Source: Bacteroides nordii WAL 11050 = JCM 12987 (GTDB lineage: Bacteria > Bacteroidota > Bacteroidia > Bacteroidales > Bacteroidaceae). From it: a stretch of DNA of 64,000 nt. The position numbers and the translations under genes were made by a program. Below the pieces are notes generated by a model that searched no databases, had not been told where the DNA came from, and was given only the letters and a program-made list of their open reading frames with translations. The DNA is taken from NCBI GenBank assembly GCA_000613465.1, contig BAJA01000031.1:1-64000 (forward strand). The letters are read 5' to 3'. This document shows positions 19,418 to 29,343 of this stretch, in pieces (position 1 is the first letter of the stretch; every line of letters starts with the position of its first letter).

Positions 19418-19448
19418 TAAAATGTTAAAACCACATGTTAAAACTGAG

Positions 19449-19820
19449 TTATTTCATAAAAACAAAATACACTGCTAATATCAGACAAACAAAAGCTGCC
19501 AAATGATTCCAATGCAATGACTCACCTTTAAACAAGACTGTAGTAAAAACGGTAAAAATAACCAAAGTTATCACTTCCTGTATAATTTTCAATTGCATCA
19601 AACTAAAAGGCCCTCCGTTTCCACTGAATCCCAAACGATTGGCCGGAATTTGAAAAGTATACTCAAAAAAAGCAATTGCCCAGCTAAAAGCAATAACACC
19701 AATAAGCGGAAGCGTAGCAAACCAAGAATACTCCTGTTTCATCTTTAAATGCCCATACCAGGCAAATGTCATAAATATATTGGATACTATTAATAGTAAC
19801 ACAGTATATAATCCTTTCAT
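19449..19820 (-). CDS. DMT-family small membrane protein (DUF486)
   Basis: A 123-residue protein with four hydrophobic segments, matching the DUF486 branch of the drug/metabolite transporter superfamily. Family-like stretches include FMTFAWYGHLK, FFEYTFQIPANRLG and LKIIQEVITLVIF. These proteins are half-size and probably act as dimers. The substrate is unknown. It is transcribed leftward, downstream of ttcA by 21 bases, and may share its transcript. Confidence 0.85.
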   Translation of the reverse strand: MKGLYTVLLLIVSNIFMTFAWYGHLKMKQEYSWFATLPLIGVIAFSWAIAFFEYTFQIPANRLGFSGNGGPFSLMQLKIIQEVITLVIFTVFTTVLFKGESLHWNHLAAFVCLILAVYFVFMK

Positions 19821-19841
19821 ATCTATCTCTGTTTTAATCAG

Positions 19842-20587
19842 TTATTCATTTTTTTCGGGCAACAAATCTTCCTGTACATTCGTCATACTCCCCCATAAGC
19901 TATACCGTGCTTCAGGATTCATAGCTTCAAGCTGATGCAGTATTCCTTTCATATCGCTACGGCTTGACTGAGATTCATAAGGCAATTTTTCACTTGCTTC
20001 TGGTAAGCGTGTAAAGCAGCCAGTTCTATTAAATCAGCCTCATGTACCAGACACATCGGACGTATAATTGTCATATCAAACTTCTTCATCACCAACCGTG
20101 GAGGCATCGTACTAAAGGCTCCCTGATAAGTAAGGTTCATCAACAATGTTTCCAGAATATCATCCATGTGATGCCCTAAAGCTATCTTATTGCATCCCTG
20201 CTCTTTGGCAACCGTGAAAAGAGCTTTTCGCCTGTTCCAGGAACAAAGGAAACAAGGAGATTTACGGGTATCGGTAGAAGGATCGAACGAAGTTTCATAT
20301 ACCACCAAAGGTACTCCAAATGTTTCGGCATGTGCCCGCAAATATTCCAGATTACTCTGGTAAGGAATATTCTTCATCACGACATGCACCGCTACCACCG
20401 AAAAGCGGGGTTTGAAGATACGCGCCCGCCTTCCCAACAGTTCGATCAAGGCCAGCGAATCTTTTCCTCCCGACAGACCGATAAGAATTTTATCGCCCTC
20501 CTCTATCAGGTTATATTGCACTACACCTTTATTAAACCGGCGCTCAATGCGACGCAAGATTTGCTCTTCTTCTGTAAACTTTGTCAT
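19842..20587 (-). CDS. ttcA: tRNA 2-thiocytidine synthetase-like protein (TtcA family), frameshifted near 3' end
   Basis: Restored, this is 248 residues. An ATP-pyrophosphatase P-loop (IGLSGGKDSLALIELL) and the CFLCSWNRR cysteine pair identify the TtcA/TtuA family, which thiolates tRNA bases using an iron-sulfur cluster. Further motifs are ALGHHMDDILETLLMN and a C-terminal KNCPYESQSSR once the frame is corrected. The frame breaks at GG 19981-19982, where one G is missing; otherwise the reading frame ends in an unrelated tail at 19949. The stop is then 19842-19844. The start is at 20587 (MTKFTEEEQ), because the longer upstream reading passes through the promoter. Confidence 0.82.
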
Positions 20588-20605
20588 ATCTTCAAAAATT
20601 GGCTG

Positions 20606-20694
20606 CAAAAGTAAGTGAAAAGAATGATTTAAAGAAGAATTAACATAATAGAATAACTTAAAAAAGGAATATTCGCGATTAATTTGTATTTTTG
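20606..20694. promoter_or_regulatory. Divergent promoters of ttcA and the TPR/PD40 gene
   Basis: On the minus strand TACTTTTG (20606-20613) faces ttcA; on the plus strand TATTTTTG (20687-20694) faces the gene starting at 20724. Both fit TAnnTTTG. Confidence 0.55.
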
Positions 20695-20723
20695 AACTTC
20701 TGAATAACAAGCCAAGACCCTAT

Positions 20724-22154
20724 ATGAAGAAAAAGCATATTTTATTCTTTCTTTTCTGCCTGATCCTTACAAGTGTATCTGCACAAACACTGGAGCAGGC
20801 AAAGACTATGTTTAATAAAGGACAATACGATAAAGCCAAACCTGTCTTTGAAAAATACGTCAAATCCCAACCCGCCAATGGAAATTATAACCTGTGGTAC
20901 GGTGTCTGTTGTCTGAAAACCGGAGAGCCGGACAAGGCGTTGAAATATCTGGAACTGGCAGTAAAAAAACGCATTCCTACCGGACAGCTTTATCTGGCTG
21001 AGAACTACAATGACCTGTATCGTTTTGATGAAGCTATTAAAAACTATGAAGCTTACATAGAAGATCTTACCAAGAAAAAAAAACCTACTGAAGAAGCTGA
21101 AAAATTATTGGAAAAAGCAAAATCCAACCTTCGTATGCTGAAAGGGGTAGAAGAAGTATGCGTGATTGACAGCTTTGTTGTAGATAAAGCGAACTTTCTT
21201 GATGCATATAAAATCAGCGAAGAATCGGGTAAACTGTTTTCATACAACAGTTTTTTCAAAACAGAGGGAGAACATCCGGGAACTGTTTACGAAACAGAAC
21301 TCGCAAACAAAATATACTACGGCGAAAAAGATAAAAAAGGACTGCTCAATATTCTGTCAAAGAACAAATTGCTGGATGAATGGAGTAAAGGCATGGAGTT
21401 GCCGGGAAGTATTAATGCTTCGGGCAATACAAACTATCCATACGTACTGACAGACGGAGTAACAATCTACTATGCTTCGGACGGAGAAGGATCTTTGGGT
21501 GGATATGACATTTTCGTGACGCGCTATAACACAAATACGGATACCTATCTTAGCCCCGAAAATGTAGGCATGCCTTTCAATTCGCCTTATAATGACTATA
21601 TGTACGTCATCGACGAATACAACAACTTGGGATGGTTTGCCTCAGACCGTTATCAGCCTGATGGTAAGGTGTGTGTGTATGTATTCATCCCGAACGAATC
21701 AAAACAGGTGTACAATTATGAAGCAATGGACCCGAAACAAATCATAGCTCTGGCCCAACTTAAATCATTAAAAACAACCTGGAAAGACAAACAAGAGGTA
21801 AGTAATGCCAGAAAAAGATTGGAAGCTGCCATTAATCATAAGCCACAAGAACAATTTGTGGCCGACTTTGAATTCATCATTGATGATAACACAACGTATT
21901 ATCACCTGGACGATTTCAAATCTCCACAGGCAAAAGAACAGTTCAAGAAATACCAACAGAAGGAAAAAGACTATCGCCAGCAGGAAAGTAAACTGGACAG
22001 TCAGCGTCAGTGGTATGCACGTGCCAATAAAGAAGAAAAAACAAAAATGGCTCCATCTATCCTTGATCTTGAAAAACGGGTAGAACAGATGATCCGCGAA
22101 CTGGACAAGGAGGCTATCGACATACGCAATACAGAAAAACAAAATCTAAAATAA
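20724..22154 (+). CDS. TPR and PD40 repeat protein, exported
   Basis: A 476-residue protein with a signal peptide (FFLFCLILTSVSAQ), tetratricopeptide repeats at about residues 22-125 (MFNKGQYDKAKPVFEKYVK, KTGEPDKALKYLELAV, YRFDEAIKNYEAYIE), WD40-like PD40 strands in the middle (TIYYASDGEGSLGGYDIFVTR, WFASDRY) and a charged coiled-coil C-terminus. TPR-PD40 proteins of Bacteroidetes are often envelope scaffolds related to type IX secretion or OmpA-like complexes. No OmpA domain is visible here. It is 8 bases upstream of nfeD and may form an operon with nfeD-floA. Confidence 0.8.
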   Translation: MKKKHILFFLFCLILTSVSAQTLEQAKTMFNKGQYDKAKPVFEKYVKSQPANGNYNLWYGVCCLKTGEPDKALKYLELAVKKRIPTGQLYLAENYNDLYRFDEAIKNYEAYIEDLTKKKKPTEEAEKLLEKAKSNLRMLKGVEEVCVIDSFVVDKANFLDAYKISEESGKLFSYNSFFKTEGEHPGTVYETELANKIYYGEKDKKGLLNILSKNKLLDEWSKGMELPGSINASGNTNYPYVLTDGVTIYYASDGEGSLGGYDIFVTRYNTNTDTYLSPENVGMPFNSPYNDYMYVIDEYNNLGWFASDRYQPDGKVCVYVFIPNESKQVYNYEAMDPKQIIALAQLKSLKTTWKDKQEVSNARKRLEAAINHKPQEQFVADFEFIIDDNTTYYHLDDFKSPQAKEQFKKYQQKEKDYRQQESKLDSQRQWYARANKEEKTKMAPSILDLEKRVEQMIRELDKEAIDIRNTEKQNLK

Positions 22155-22161
22155 CAAAACT

Positions 22162-22632
22162 ATGGATGTACTGATAATCGTTGTACTCATTATTGCCGCA
22201 GTAATACTTTTTCTGGTAGAACTGTTTGTTATCCCGGGAATTAGCGTGGCAGGCTTCGGAGCACTGGGTTGCATCATTTATGCCAATTATTATGCTTTCG
22301 CCTATATGGGTACGGGTGCAGGATTCATCACTTTGGTGGTATCAGGAATCGCATGCATCGGTTCTCTCGTATGGTTTATGCGATCAAAAACGCTGGACAA
22401 ACTGGCTTTAAAAAAAGACATTACATCCAAAGTAGACCGAAGTGCCGCCAATAAAGTAAAAGTAGGTGACACAGGAATTACCACTACCCGACTGGCACAA
22501 ATTGGTTATGCAGATATCGACGGTAACATCATAGAAGTAAAATCGATGGACGGGCTGCTGGATGAAAAGACACCGATAGTAGTTAACCGAATTACAGACG
22601 GAACTATTTTTGTAGAAAAACAGAAATCATAA
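22162..22632 (+). CDS. NfeD family protein (short form)
   Basis: A 156-residue membrane protein with two or three N-terminal hydrophobic segments (VLIIVVLIIAAVILFLVELFV, GFGALGCIIYANYYAFAYMG, GFITLVVSGIACIGSLVW) followed by a soluble OB-fold domain of about 70 residues (VGDTGITTTRLAQIGYADIDG). NfeD proteins are partners of flotillin-like proteins in membrane microdomains, and floA follows 25 bases downstream. The protease domain of long NfeD forms is absent. Confidence 0.9.
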   Translation: MDVLIIVVLIIAAVILFLVELFVIPGISVAGFGALGCIIYANYYAFAYMGTGAGFITLVVSGIACIGSLVWFMRSKTLDKLALKKDITSKVDRSAANKVKVGDTGITTTRLAQIGYADIDGNIIEVKSMDGLLDEKTPIVVNRITDGTIFVEKQKS

Positions 22633-22656
22633 TATTCACTTAATTCAAAACTCATT

Positions 22657-23658
22657 ATGAACGTCGAACCAATGTATCTGACTATCTTACTGATAGCGGG
22701 AGGTATTATTCTCCTGGTTCTTTTCTTTCATTACGTACCATTCTTCCTTTGGCTGTCCGCCAAAGTTTCGGGAGTAAACATCTCGCTGGTACAACTTTTT
22801 CTGATGCGCATCCGTAATGTTCCGCCGTATATTATCGTACCGGGCATGATTGAAGCCCACAAAGCCGGTCTGAGTAATATCACCCGTGACGAACTTGAAG
22901 CCCATTATCTGGCCGGAGGACATGTAGAAAGAGTAGTTCATGCGTTGGTTTCCGCTTCTAAAGCAAACATAGAACTCACCTTTCAGATGGCTACGGCTAT
23001 TGACCTTGCCGGACGTGATGTGTTTGAGGCTGTTCAAATGTCCGTTAATCCGAAAGTAATCGATACACCTCCTGTTACAGCTGTAGCCAAAGACGGTATC
23101 CAGCTCATAGCCAAAGCACGTGTAACCGTACGTGCCAGTATCAAGCAGCTTGTGGGTGGTGCAGGTGAAGATACAATCCTAGCCCGCGTAGGTGAAGGTA
23201 TCGTTTCGTCTATCGGTTCTTCCGAAAACCACAAGTCGGTACTCGAAAATCCGGATTCTATCTCCAAATTAGTACTTCGCAAAGGTCTGGATGCAGGAAC
23301 AGCTTTTGAAATTCTGTCAATTGATATTGCCGATATTGATATAGGTAAAAACATCGGTGCAGCTTTACAGATAGATCAGGCAAATGCAGATAAAAACATT
23401 GCGCAGGCAAAAGCAGAAGAGCGCCGTGCGATGGCCGTAGCTACCGAACAGGAAATGAAAGCAAAAGCAGAAGAGGCACGTGCCAATGTGATTCAGGCCG
23501 AAGCGGAAGTTCCGAAAGCAATGGCAGAGGCTTTCCGTAGCGGAAACCTCGGTATTATGGATTACTATAAAATGAAAAATATCCAGGCTGATACATCCAT
23601 GCGGGACAACATAGCAAAACCAATGGGTGGAAACAATAATAAACCATTGAGCGATTAG
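22657..23658 (+). CDS. floA: Flotillin-like protein FloA
   Basis: A 333-residue SPFH/flotillin-like scaffold. One N-terminal membrane anchor (LTILLIAGGIILLVLFFHYVPFF) is followed by the FloA core (VSGVNISLVQLFLMRIRNVPP, MIEAHKAGL) and an alanine- and glutamate-rich coiled coil (AKAEERRAMAVATEQEMKAKAEEARA in part). FloA organises membrane domains that concentrate signalling and secretion proteins. Its gene follows nfeD, the usual arrangement in Bacteroidetes and Firmicutes. An intergenic hairpin after it may end the operon. Confidence 0.95.
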   Translation: MNVEPMYLTILLIAGGIILLVLFFHYVPFFLWLSAKVSGVNISLVQLFLMRIRNVPPYIIVPGMIEAHKAGLSNITRDELEAHYLAGGHVERVVHALVSASKANIELTFQMATAIDLAGRDVFEAVQMSVNPKVIDTPPVTAVAKDGIQLIAKARVTVRASIKQLVGGAGEDTILARVGEGIVSSIGSSENHKSVLENPDSISKLVLRKGLDAGTAFEILSIDIADIDIGKNIGAALQIDQANADKNIAQAKAEERRAMAVATEQEMKAKAEEARANVIQAEAEVPKAMAEAFRSGNLGIMDYYKMKNIQADTSMRDNIAKPMGGNNNKPLSD

Positions 23659-23675
23659 CCTGCTCACAATAATAT

Positions 23676-23729
23676 ACACGGAGTTCCATAGAGTTTCACT
23701 TTTAATAAACACTTTGTGGAACTCTGTGT
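23676..23729. terminator. Long hairpin after floA
   Basis: ACACGGAGTTCCA (23676-23688) pairs with TGGAACTCTGTGT (23717-23729) with one G-T pair, followed by a T-rich tail. It can end the floA transcript. Its arms resemble those of the palindromic region at 61360-61535, so it may belong to a dispersed intergenic repeat family. Confidence 0.65.
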
Positions 23730-23771
23730 TATTTTATTAAGAACTTGTTTATAACTAAATCTTTGAACAGC

Positions 23772-24650
23772 ATGAAAAAGTATTTTCCTTCCTCAGAGTT
23801 GATAATCAACGAAGACGGTTCAGTATTCCATCTTCATGTAAAACCCGAACAACTGGCAGACAAAGTAATACTTGTTGGAGATCCCGGACGAGTAGCACTC
23901 GTAGCTTCTCACTTCGACAAGAAAGAATTTGAAGTGGAAAGCCGCGAGTTTAAAACCATCACCGGAACTTATAAAGGTAAACGTATTACCGTTGTTTCCA
24001 CCGGTATTGGTTGTGACAATATTGATATTGTAATGAATGAACTGGATGCGTTGGCAAACATCGACTTTCAGACCCGTGAAGAAAAAGAACATCTCCGCTC
24101 ACTGGAACTGGTACGTATCGGCACTTGTGGGGGCTTGCAACCCAATACTCCGGTTGGCACCTTTGTTTGTTCACAAAAATCAATTGGTTTTGATGGGCTG
24201 CTCAACTTCTACGACGGAAGAAATGCAGTCTGTGATCTCGCTTTTGAACGCGCCTTCCTGAACCATATGGGATGGTCGGGCAATATGTGTGCACCTGCCC
24301 CTTATGTGATTGATGCAAATGCGGAACTGATTGACCGTATTGCTAAAGAAGACATGGTACGTGGCGTTACAATCGCTGCCGGTGGCTTCTTCGGCCCTCA
24401 GGGACGTGAGCTGCGGGTTCCTTTGGCTGATCCCAATCAAAATGATAAAATTGAAAAGTTTGAATACAATGGTTTCAAAATAACCAATTTCGAAATGGAA
24501 AGCTCTGCGCTTGCCGGATTATCAAAACTAATGGGACACAGAGCGATGACCGTTTGCATGGTAATTGCCAACCGCCTTATTAAAGAAGCGAATACGGGAT
24601 ATAAAAACACCATTGATACACTAATAAAAACCGTTCTTGACAGAATCTAA
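23772..24650 (+). CDS. Nucleoside phosphorylase, uridine phosphorylase-like
   Basis: A 292-residue member of the PNP/UDP family. VILVGDPGRVALVASHFD carries the phosphate-binding GDPGR motif, and later regions RIGTCGGLQ and NFEMESSALAGLSKLMGHR carry the family-typical sugar-binding glutamate. The start is placed at 23772 (MKKYFPSSEL) since the upstream ATG has no conserved sequence. It cleaves nucleosides with phosphate for salvage; base preference is not certain. The stop TAA overlaps the ATG of the exonuclease gene by one base, so the two are translationally coupled. Confidence 0.88.
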   Translation: MKKYFPSSELIINEDGSVFHLHVKPEQLADKVILVGDPGRVALVASHFDKKEFEVESREFKTITGTYKGKRITVVSTGIGCDNIDIVMNELDALANIDFQTREEKEHLRSLELVRIGTCGGLQPNTPVGTFVCSQKSIGFDGLLNFYDGRNAVCDLAFERAFLNHMGWSGNMCAPAPYVIDANAELIDRIAKEDMVRGVTIAAGGFFGPQGRELRVPLADPNQNDKIEKFEYNGFKITNFEMESSALAGLSKLMGHRAMTVCMVIANRLIKEANTGYKNTIDTLIKTVLDRI

Positions 24651-25177
24651 TGAATTTATCATTTGCCGCCATCGACTTTGAGACAGCTACAGGCTATATG
24701 GAAAGCGCCTGTTCGGTAGGCATTGTCACCGTTACAGACGGAGTGATTACAGATGAGTATTATAGTCTGATCCAACCGCCCGAAAACGTATATTGGCGAT
24801 CAAATATCCTTGTACATGGCATCACCCCGGATATGACCGAATCATTACCGGGGTTTCATGCCATTTATCCTGAAGTACGGAAGCGGTTACAAGGCAAAAC
24901 AGTTGTTGCTCACAACGAACAATTTGACCGCAATGTATTGAAACGTACCATGCGTATGTACCAGCTTGATTATGATGAGTTATTACTGCCCGAACGTTGG
25001 GAATGTACCCTGCGTATCTACCGCTCTTTAGGCTATAAACCTGCCAATCTGAGTGCTTGCTGTCAACGGCAAAACATTGATCTCACCCATCATGAAGCCC
25101 TCTCTGATGCCCGGGGATGTGCCAAACTCTATCTAAACTTTCTGGAAAGCCATCGTCCGGTCAATACCCTATGGTAA
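24650..25177 (+). CDS. DnaQ-like 3'-5' exonuclease (DEDDh)
   Basis: A 175-residue RNase T/DnaQ family exonuclease. Exo I is AAIDFETATG, Exo II lies around VVAHNEQFDRNVL, and Exo III is HHEALSDARGCAKLYL with the conserved histidine and aspartate. It lacks polymerase or BRCT domains. The similar proteins act in DNA repair or RNA processing; the substrate is unknown. It shares a start/stop overlap with the upstream nucleoside phosphorylase and ends 16 bases inside the convergent epimerase-like gene. Confidence 0.88.
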   Translation: MNLSFAAIDFETATGYMESACSVGIVTVTDGVITDEYYSLIQPPENVYWRSNILVHGITPDMTESLPGFHAIYPEVRKRLQGKTVVAHNEQFDRNVLKRTMRMYQLDYDELLLPERWECTLRIYRSLGYKPANLSACCQRQNIDLTHHEALSDARGCAKLYLNFLESHRPVNTLW

Positions 25178-25811
25178 AACGTTCCTGATGATGTGCCGGC
25201 TTCTCTAACTCGTCAATCATAGCTGCTGCATAATCCTGCACCGAAATATGACTATTACCCACTACATCTACAACCATATCATCTTTGCCTAAACGATATC
25301 TGCCTGTACGTACGCCTGGCGCCATATCAGCAGCCGGTGAGAAGAATACCCAATCTATTTCTTTTTCTTTTTTCAGGAAATTTAAGATAAAAATCGCTCA
25401 AAGCTTTGACTCCCGGCAATAACTTCTCAGGAACTTCACCAGAATCGACCAGACGGAGCCCCGGAGCAATAAACAACGAACCAGCACCACCTACCATCAG
25501 GAAACGATTCACGCCTGATTTTTTTACTCCATCAATTATCGTCAGGTAAACTTTAATTGTTTCATCATATATATTAGGATTATCCATCCGGGATTAAAGG
25601 CACTGATCACAGCATCGGCTCCCTTACAGACTCCATAAACTGCATCGAGAGAAGAAACATCTGCTTTCTTGACTACTAAATGTTCATTCTCGATTTTTAT
25701 CTTGTCCGGATTACGAACTACGGCCGTCACATGAAAATCACGGTTCAAAGCTTCATTAAGGATAGCCGAACCTACAAAACCACTGGCCCCTATCAATACT
25801 ACCTTCTTCAT
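25161..25811 (-). CDS. NAD(P)-binding oxidoreductase (NmrA/SDR-like), two frameshifts
   Basis: The restored protein is about 216 residues: VVLIGASGFVGSAILNEAL is a Rossmann GxxGxxG motif, followed by ADVSSLDAVYGVCKGADAVIS and FLMVGGAGSLFIAPG. The frame breaks first at CC 25583-25584, where a missing base separates FNPGW from DNPNIYDE. It breaks again at GG 25376-25377, where an extra base hides the C-terminal EIDWVFFSPAADMAPG, which runs to the stop at 25161-25163. The start at 25811 is chosen for MKKVVLIG. It is a small NAD(P)H-dependent reductase or epimerase of unknown substrate. Two indels in one gene may mean a real pseudogene, but sequencing error is as likely. Confidence 0.75.
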
Positions 25812-25897
25812 ATTACAAATTATTTGAGTGTTCAATTTATTATATTAGTAATAGTATAACACGTTACACTTCAAATTGTTGTAATATAAAAAAGTAA

Positions 25898-27781
25898 TCA
25901 GAGGTACTTCTCGATCGTACTTTTCAGCTGTTCTATTGAATAAGGTTTGGAAACAACTTCATTACATCCCGCAGCAAGCGCCTGCTTCTGTTCTATATAG
26001 AAAGCATTTGCCGTCACGGCTATGATCGGAATATCAGCAGATACCGCACGAATTTTCTCTGTGGCTTTAATACCATTCATCACCGGCATACGAATATCCA
26101 TCAGTATCAGATCTGGTTTCTCATGTAAGAAACGGTTCACAGCCTCTTCACCATTTGTCACCCACGAAAGAGTATAATCTTTCTTTAGCAAAGCATTGAT
26201 CTGCATAAAGTTGGTTTCTACATCTTCTGCTACCAATATCCGTTTCCGTCCCTCCTGATAATCAGATTCAGTAATGGTTAAGTCTACCTGCTGGTAAGGT
26301 AAATACATAGCAAAGGTACTCCCCTCTCCTACTTCGGATTCCACATTTATTTTCCCGCCAAGACGCTCTACAAGACTCTGACAGATGGATAACCCCAACC
26401 CCGTACCTTGTACAAAATCATTCAGTTTCTCAAAACGGGTAAATATCAGGGGAAGTTTCTCTTTGGGAATTCCACATCCGGTATCACTGACAAACAGTTT
26501 CAGCCAATCTTTCTCCACACACATTCCGATTGTAATACATCCTTGCCTGGTATTCTTAATGGCATTCGACAGAAAATTAAATAATATCTGAGTAACCCGG
26601 TTACGATCGGTTGTAATCCATATTTTCTCTTGCGGACGTGTTACTCTTAACTCAATTTCATCGCTGATTTTTAACCGGTGTACTTTCTCAACTTCATTAA
26701 TCAGTGAAGTCATCTCCACCAGTTGAAAATGTATCTCTGATTTGCCGGACTCAATACGTGATAAATCGAGGATATCATTGATCAGTTGGAGCAACACATT
26801 GCTATTTTTCCGAATGATGCCAATGTATTCTTCTTTTTCCTCCTGAGCTTCTGTCAAAGCTATAATTTCGGCAAAGCCAACAATAGCATTCAGGGGAGTA
26901 CGGATCTCATGACTCATATTAGCCAAGAAAACAGATTTCATACGATCTGCCTCCTCCGCTTTTCTTTTGGCTTCAATCAGTTCCTGGGCATGTTGTACAC
27001 GCTCTCCGATGTCATGAATTAAAGCCAAGACTTTATTATCTTCAAATGGGGCGATACGAGCTTGGAAATAATGCCTGCCATCTTCGGCATCCAGCGGATA
27101 CTCAATCTCTTTTAACCGCCCTTCTTTCAGGCACTCGTGTATGTTACGAATAAATAAGTCGCTTACTTCCGGATTGTAAATGGAACGTCCGTCAGCTCCT
27201 TTCAATACTTCTACCGGATGAAGTAACACAGTATCGGATGCCATCAGCACATCAGTGATGAAAAAGTTATCATCAAAAATAAATATAAACTCCGGCAAAG
27301 CTTCAATCACTTTCCGGTTTCTTGCTTCCAGACGCCTTATATGCTGCTCTTTTTCACATTGCGAAGTAACATTGATAGTATAGGCTATTATCTTTTCCGG
27401 ATGTCCATCTTTATCTTTCTGATAAGAAAGGAAGTGGTCTTCCAGCCAAATAACTTGCCCTTTATTACCGATACAACGTATCCGTATCTGGGACGTTTTT
27501 GTTTCAGAATCGAGCATACAGGAGAAAGCATTCCGGTAAGGAACAATGTCCTCCGGACAGGCATACCGATAGAAATCATCAATATCTTTAAAAATGATAC
27601 CTACTTCTTTTAATCCTAATATACGAAAGTAGTCATCTGTAAAGCTACATTCACCCGTTACAATATCATATTCCCACAGTGCAATTTGATGTGCAGACAA
27701 AACAGAGGTCATTTTTTGAAATTTGTCTCTTAGTTTTTCAATATATTCTTCTTTGAAAAAGGAATCAGCTTCAGCTATCAT
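25898..27781 (-). CDS. Cytoplasmic hybrid histidine kinase/response regulator (PAS-PAS-HK-REC)
   Basis: A 627-residue sensor with no membrane segment. Two PAS-like domains (about 20-140 and 160-260, the first with ALWEYDIVTGECSFTDDYF) precede a HisKA domain with NMSHEIRTPLNAIVGF, a HATPase domain (NFLSNAIKNT, VSDTGCGIPKE, GTGLGLSICQSLVE) and a C-terminal receiver with the phospho-acceptor aspartate in LILMDIRMPVMNG. No DNA-binding output domain is present, so the signal must pass to another protein. The start at 27781 is preferred because the longer frame runs across the promoter box. Confidence 0.92.
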   Translation of the reverse strand: MIAEADSFFKEEYIEKLRDKFQKMTSVLSAHQIALWEYDIVTGECSFTDDYFRILGLKEVGIIFKDIDDFYRYACPEDIVPYRNAFSCMLDSETKTSQIRIRCIGNKGQVIWLEDHFLSYQKDKDGHPEKIIAYTINVTSQCEKEQHIRRLEARNRKVIEALPEFIFIFDDNFFITDVLMASDTVLLHPVEVLKGADGRSIYNPEVSDLFIRNIHECLKEGRLKEIEYPLDAEDGRHYFQARIAPFEDNKVLALIHDIGERVQHAQELIEAKRKAEEADRMKSVFLANMSHEIRTPLNAIVGFAEIIALTEAQEEKEEYIGIIRKNSNVLLQLINDILDLSRIESGKSEIHFQLVEMTSLINEVEKVHRLKISDEIELRVTRPQEKIWITTDRNRVTQILFNFLSNAIKNTRQGCITIGMCVEKDWLKLFVSDTGCGIPKEKLPLIFTRFEKLNDFVQGTGLGLSICQSLVERLGGKINVESEVGEGSTFAMYLPYQQVDLTITESDYQEGRKRILVAEDVETNFMQINALLKKDYTLSWVTNGEEAVNRFLHEKPDLILMDIRMPVMNGIKATEKIRAVSADIPIIAVTANAFYIEQKQALAAGCNEVVSKPYSIEQLKSTIEKYL

Positions 27782-27812
27782 ATAAGTGCATTTCGTTTTG
27801 TTGTATGGATAG

Positions 27813-27884
27813 CAAAGATAAGAATAATAAAGAATAACTTGCATTAAAAGTTATTCCTTTTTTCTACAGAAAATCCTATCTTTG
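27813..27884. promoter_or_regulatory. Divergent promoters of the hybrid kinase and mnmE
   Basis: TATCTTTG appears on the minus strand at 27813-27820 and on the plus strand at 27877-27884. The first predicts a start about 25 bases before the kinase ATG at 27781, the second about 14 bases before the mnmE ATG at 27905. Confidence 0.65.
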
Positions 27885-27904
27885 CCTTTCAAAATGAAAA
27901 AAAA

Positions 27905-29302
27905 ATGAATCAAGACACCATTTGTGCTATAGCCACCGCCCAAGGAGGAGCTATCGGAAGTATCCGCGTCTCTGGTCCCGATGCCATAACTATTACTGAA
28001 CGTATTTTCACTCCAGTTAAAGTAGGGAAGCAACTCTCTGATAAAAAGCCATATACATTAACTTTCGGACATATACACAATGAGAAAGAGATTGTGGATG
28101 AAGTACTTGTCAGCTTGTTTCGTGCCCCCCACTCCTACACAGGGGAAGATAGTACTGAAATTACGTGTCATGGTTCTACCTATATTCTTCAGCAGGTGAT
28201 GCAACTGCTTATTAAAAACGGCTGCCGTATGGCTCAACCCGGAGAATATACACAAAGAGCTTTTTTGAATGGCAAGATGGATCTCAGCCAGGCAGAGGCT
28301 GTGGCAGATCTGATTGCTTCAACCTCTGCTGCTACCCATCGTTTAGCCATGAGCCAGATGCGTGGCGGCTTCAGTAAAGAATTAGCTGACCTCCGTGGAA
28401 AACTTCTCGACTTCACATCTATGATCGAACTCGAACTGGATTTCAGTGAAGAAGATGTGGAGTTTGCAGACCGTTCCGCATTACGCCATTTAGCAGATGG
28501 GATAGAACAGGTTATCACTCGCCTGGTTCATTCGTTCAGTGTAGGAAATGCTATAAAAAATGGTGTTCCGGTAGCCATCATAGGCGAAACCAATGCAGGA
28601 AAATCGACCCTATTGAATGTTCTATTGAATGAGGATAAAGCCATCGTCAGTGATATTCACGGCACAACCCGTGATGTCATTGAAGATACTGTAAACATAG
28701 GTGGCATCACTTTCCGCTTTATAGATACTGCCGGAATTCGTGAGACTAATGATACCATCGAGAGTTTGGGTATTGAACGTACCTTCCAGAAACTGGATCA
28801 GGCCGAAATTGTGCTTTGGATGATTGATGCTACAGATGCGAAGTCACAAATGGAAGAGCTTTCAGGTAAAATTCTCCCACGTTGCCAAAACAAACATCTG
28901 ATCGTAGTATTTAATAAATCTGACCTGATCAGAGAAGAACAAAAGAAAGATATAATTTCTCTTCTATCAAGTTTCTCCAAAGAAGACATAAGTTCAATCT
29001 TTATTTCTGCAAGACAGCGATCAGGTACTGACGAATTACAACAAACACTGATCGAAGCCGCCCACCTCCCAACGATTACACAAAATGATGTAATCGTTAC
29101 AAATGTCCGCCATTATGAGGCTCTATCCCGTGCACTGGATGCCATACACCGGGTACAAAACGGATTGGATGCGAATATTTCCGGAGATTTTTTAGCACAG
29201 GATATACGAGAATGTATCTTCCATCTGTCGGATATAGCAGGAGAGGTAACAAACGATATGGTACTTCAAAATATATTTCAGCATTTTTGCATCGGCAAAT
29301 GA
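27905..29302 (+). CDS. mnmE: tRNA modification GTPase MnmE (TrmE)
   Basis: A 465-residue GTPase that with MnmG installs the 5-carboxymethylaminomethyl group on uridine 34 of some tRNAs. The N-terminal tetrahydrofolate-binding domain starts TICAIATAQGGAIGSIRVSG. The GTPase domain has the P-loop GETNAGKSTLLN, DIHGTTRDVIED, DTAGIRET and NKSD. The C-terminus ends in FCIGK, with the catalytic cysteine. It is complete, stands alone and ends at a hairpin. The mobilizable element lies directly downstream. Confidence 0.97.
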   Translation: MNQDTICAIATAQGGAIGSIRVSGPDAITITERIFTPVKVGKQLSDKKPYTLTFGHIHNEKEIVDEVLVSLFRAPHSYTGEDSTEITCHGSTYILQQVMQLLIKNGCRMAQPGEYTQRAFLNGKMDLSQAEAVADLIASTSAATHRLAMSQMRGGFSKELADLRGKLLDFTSMIELELDFSEEDVEFADRSALRHLADGIEQVITRLVHSFSVGNAIKNGVPVAIIGETNAGKSTLLNVLLNEDKAIVSDIHGTTRDVIEDTVNIGGITFRFIDTAGIRETNDTIESLGIERTFQKLDQAEIVLWMIDATDAKSQMEELSGKILPRCQNKHLIVVFNKSDLIREEQKKDIISLLSSFSKEDISSIFISARQRSGTDELQQTLIEAAHLPTITQNDVIVTNVRHYEALSRALDAIHRVQNGLDANISGDFLAQDIRECIFHLSDIAGEVTNDMVLQNIFQHFCIGK

Positions 29303-29343
29303 TGGCTTGGAAACAGCCATAACTAACTATAACCATTTAGAAT

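Noticed and set aside
25161..25811. Two independent small oxidoreductase genes
   Set aside because: The pieces are consecutive parts of one Rossmann-fold protein once two single-base errors are corrected.
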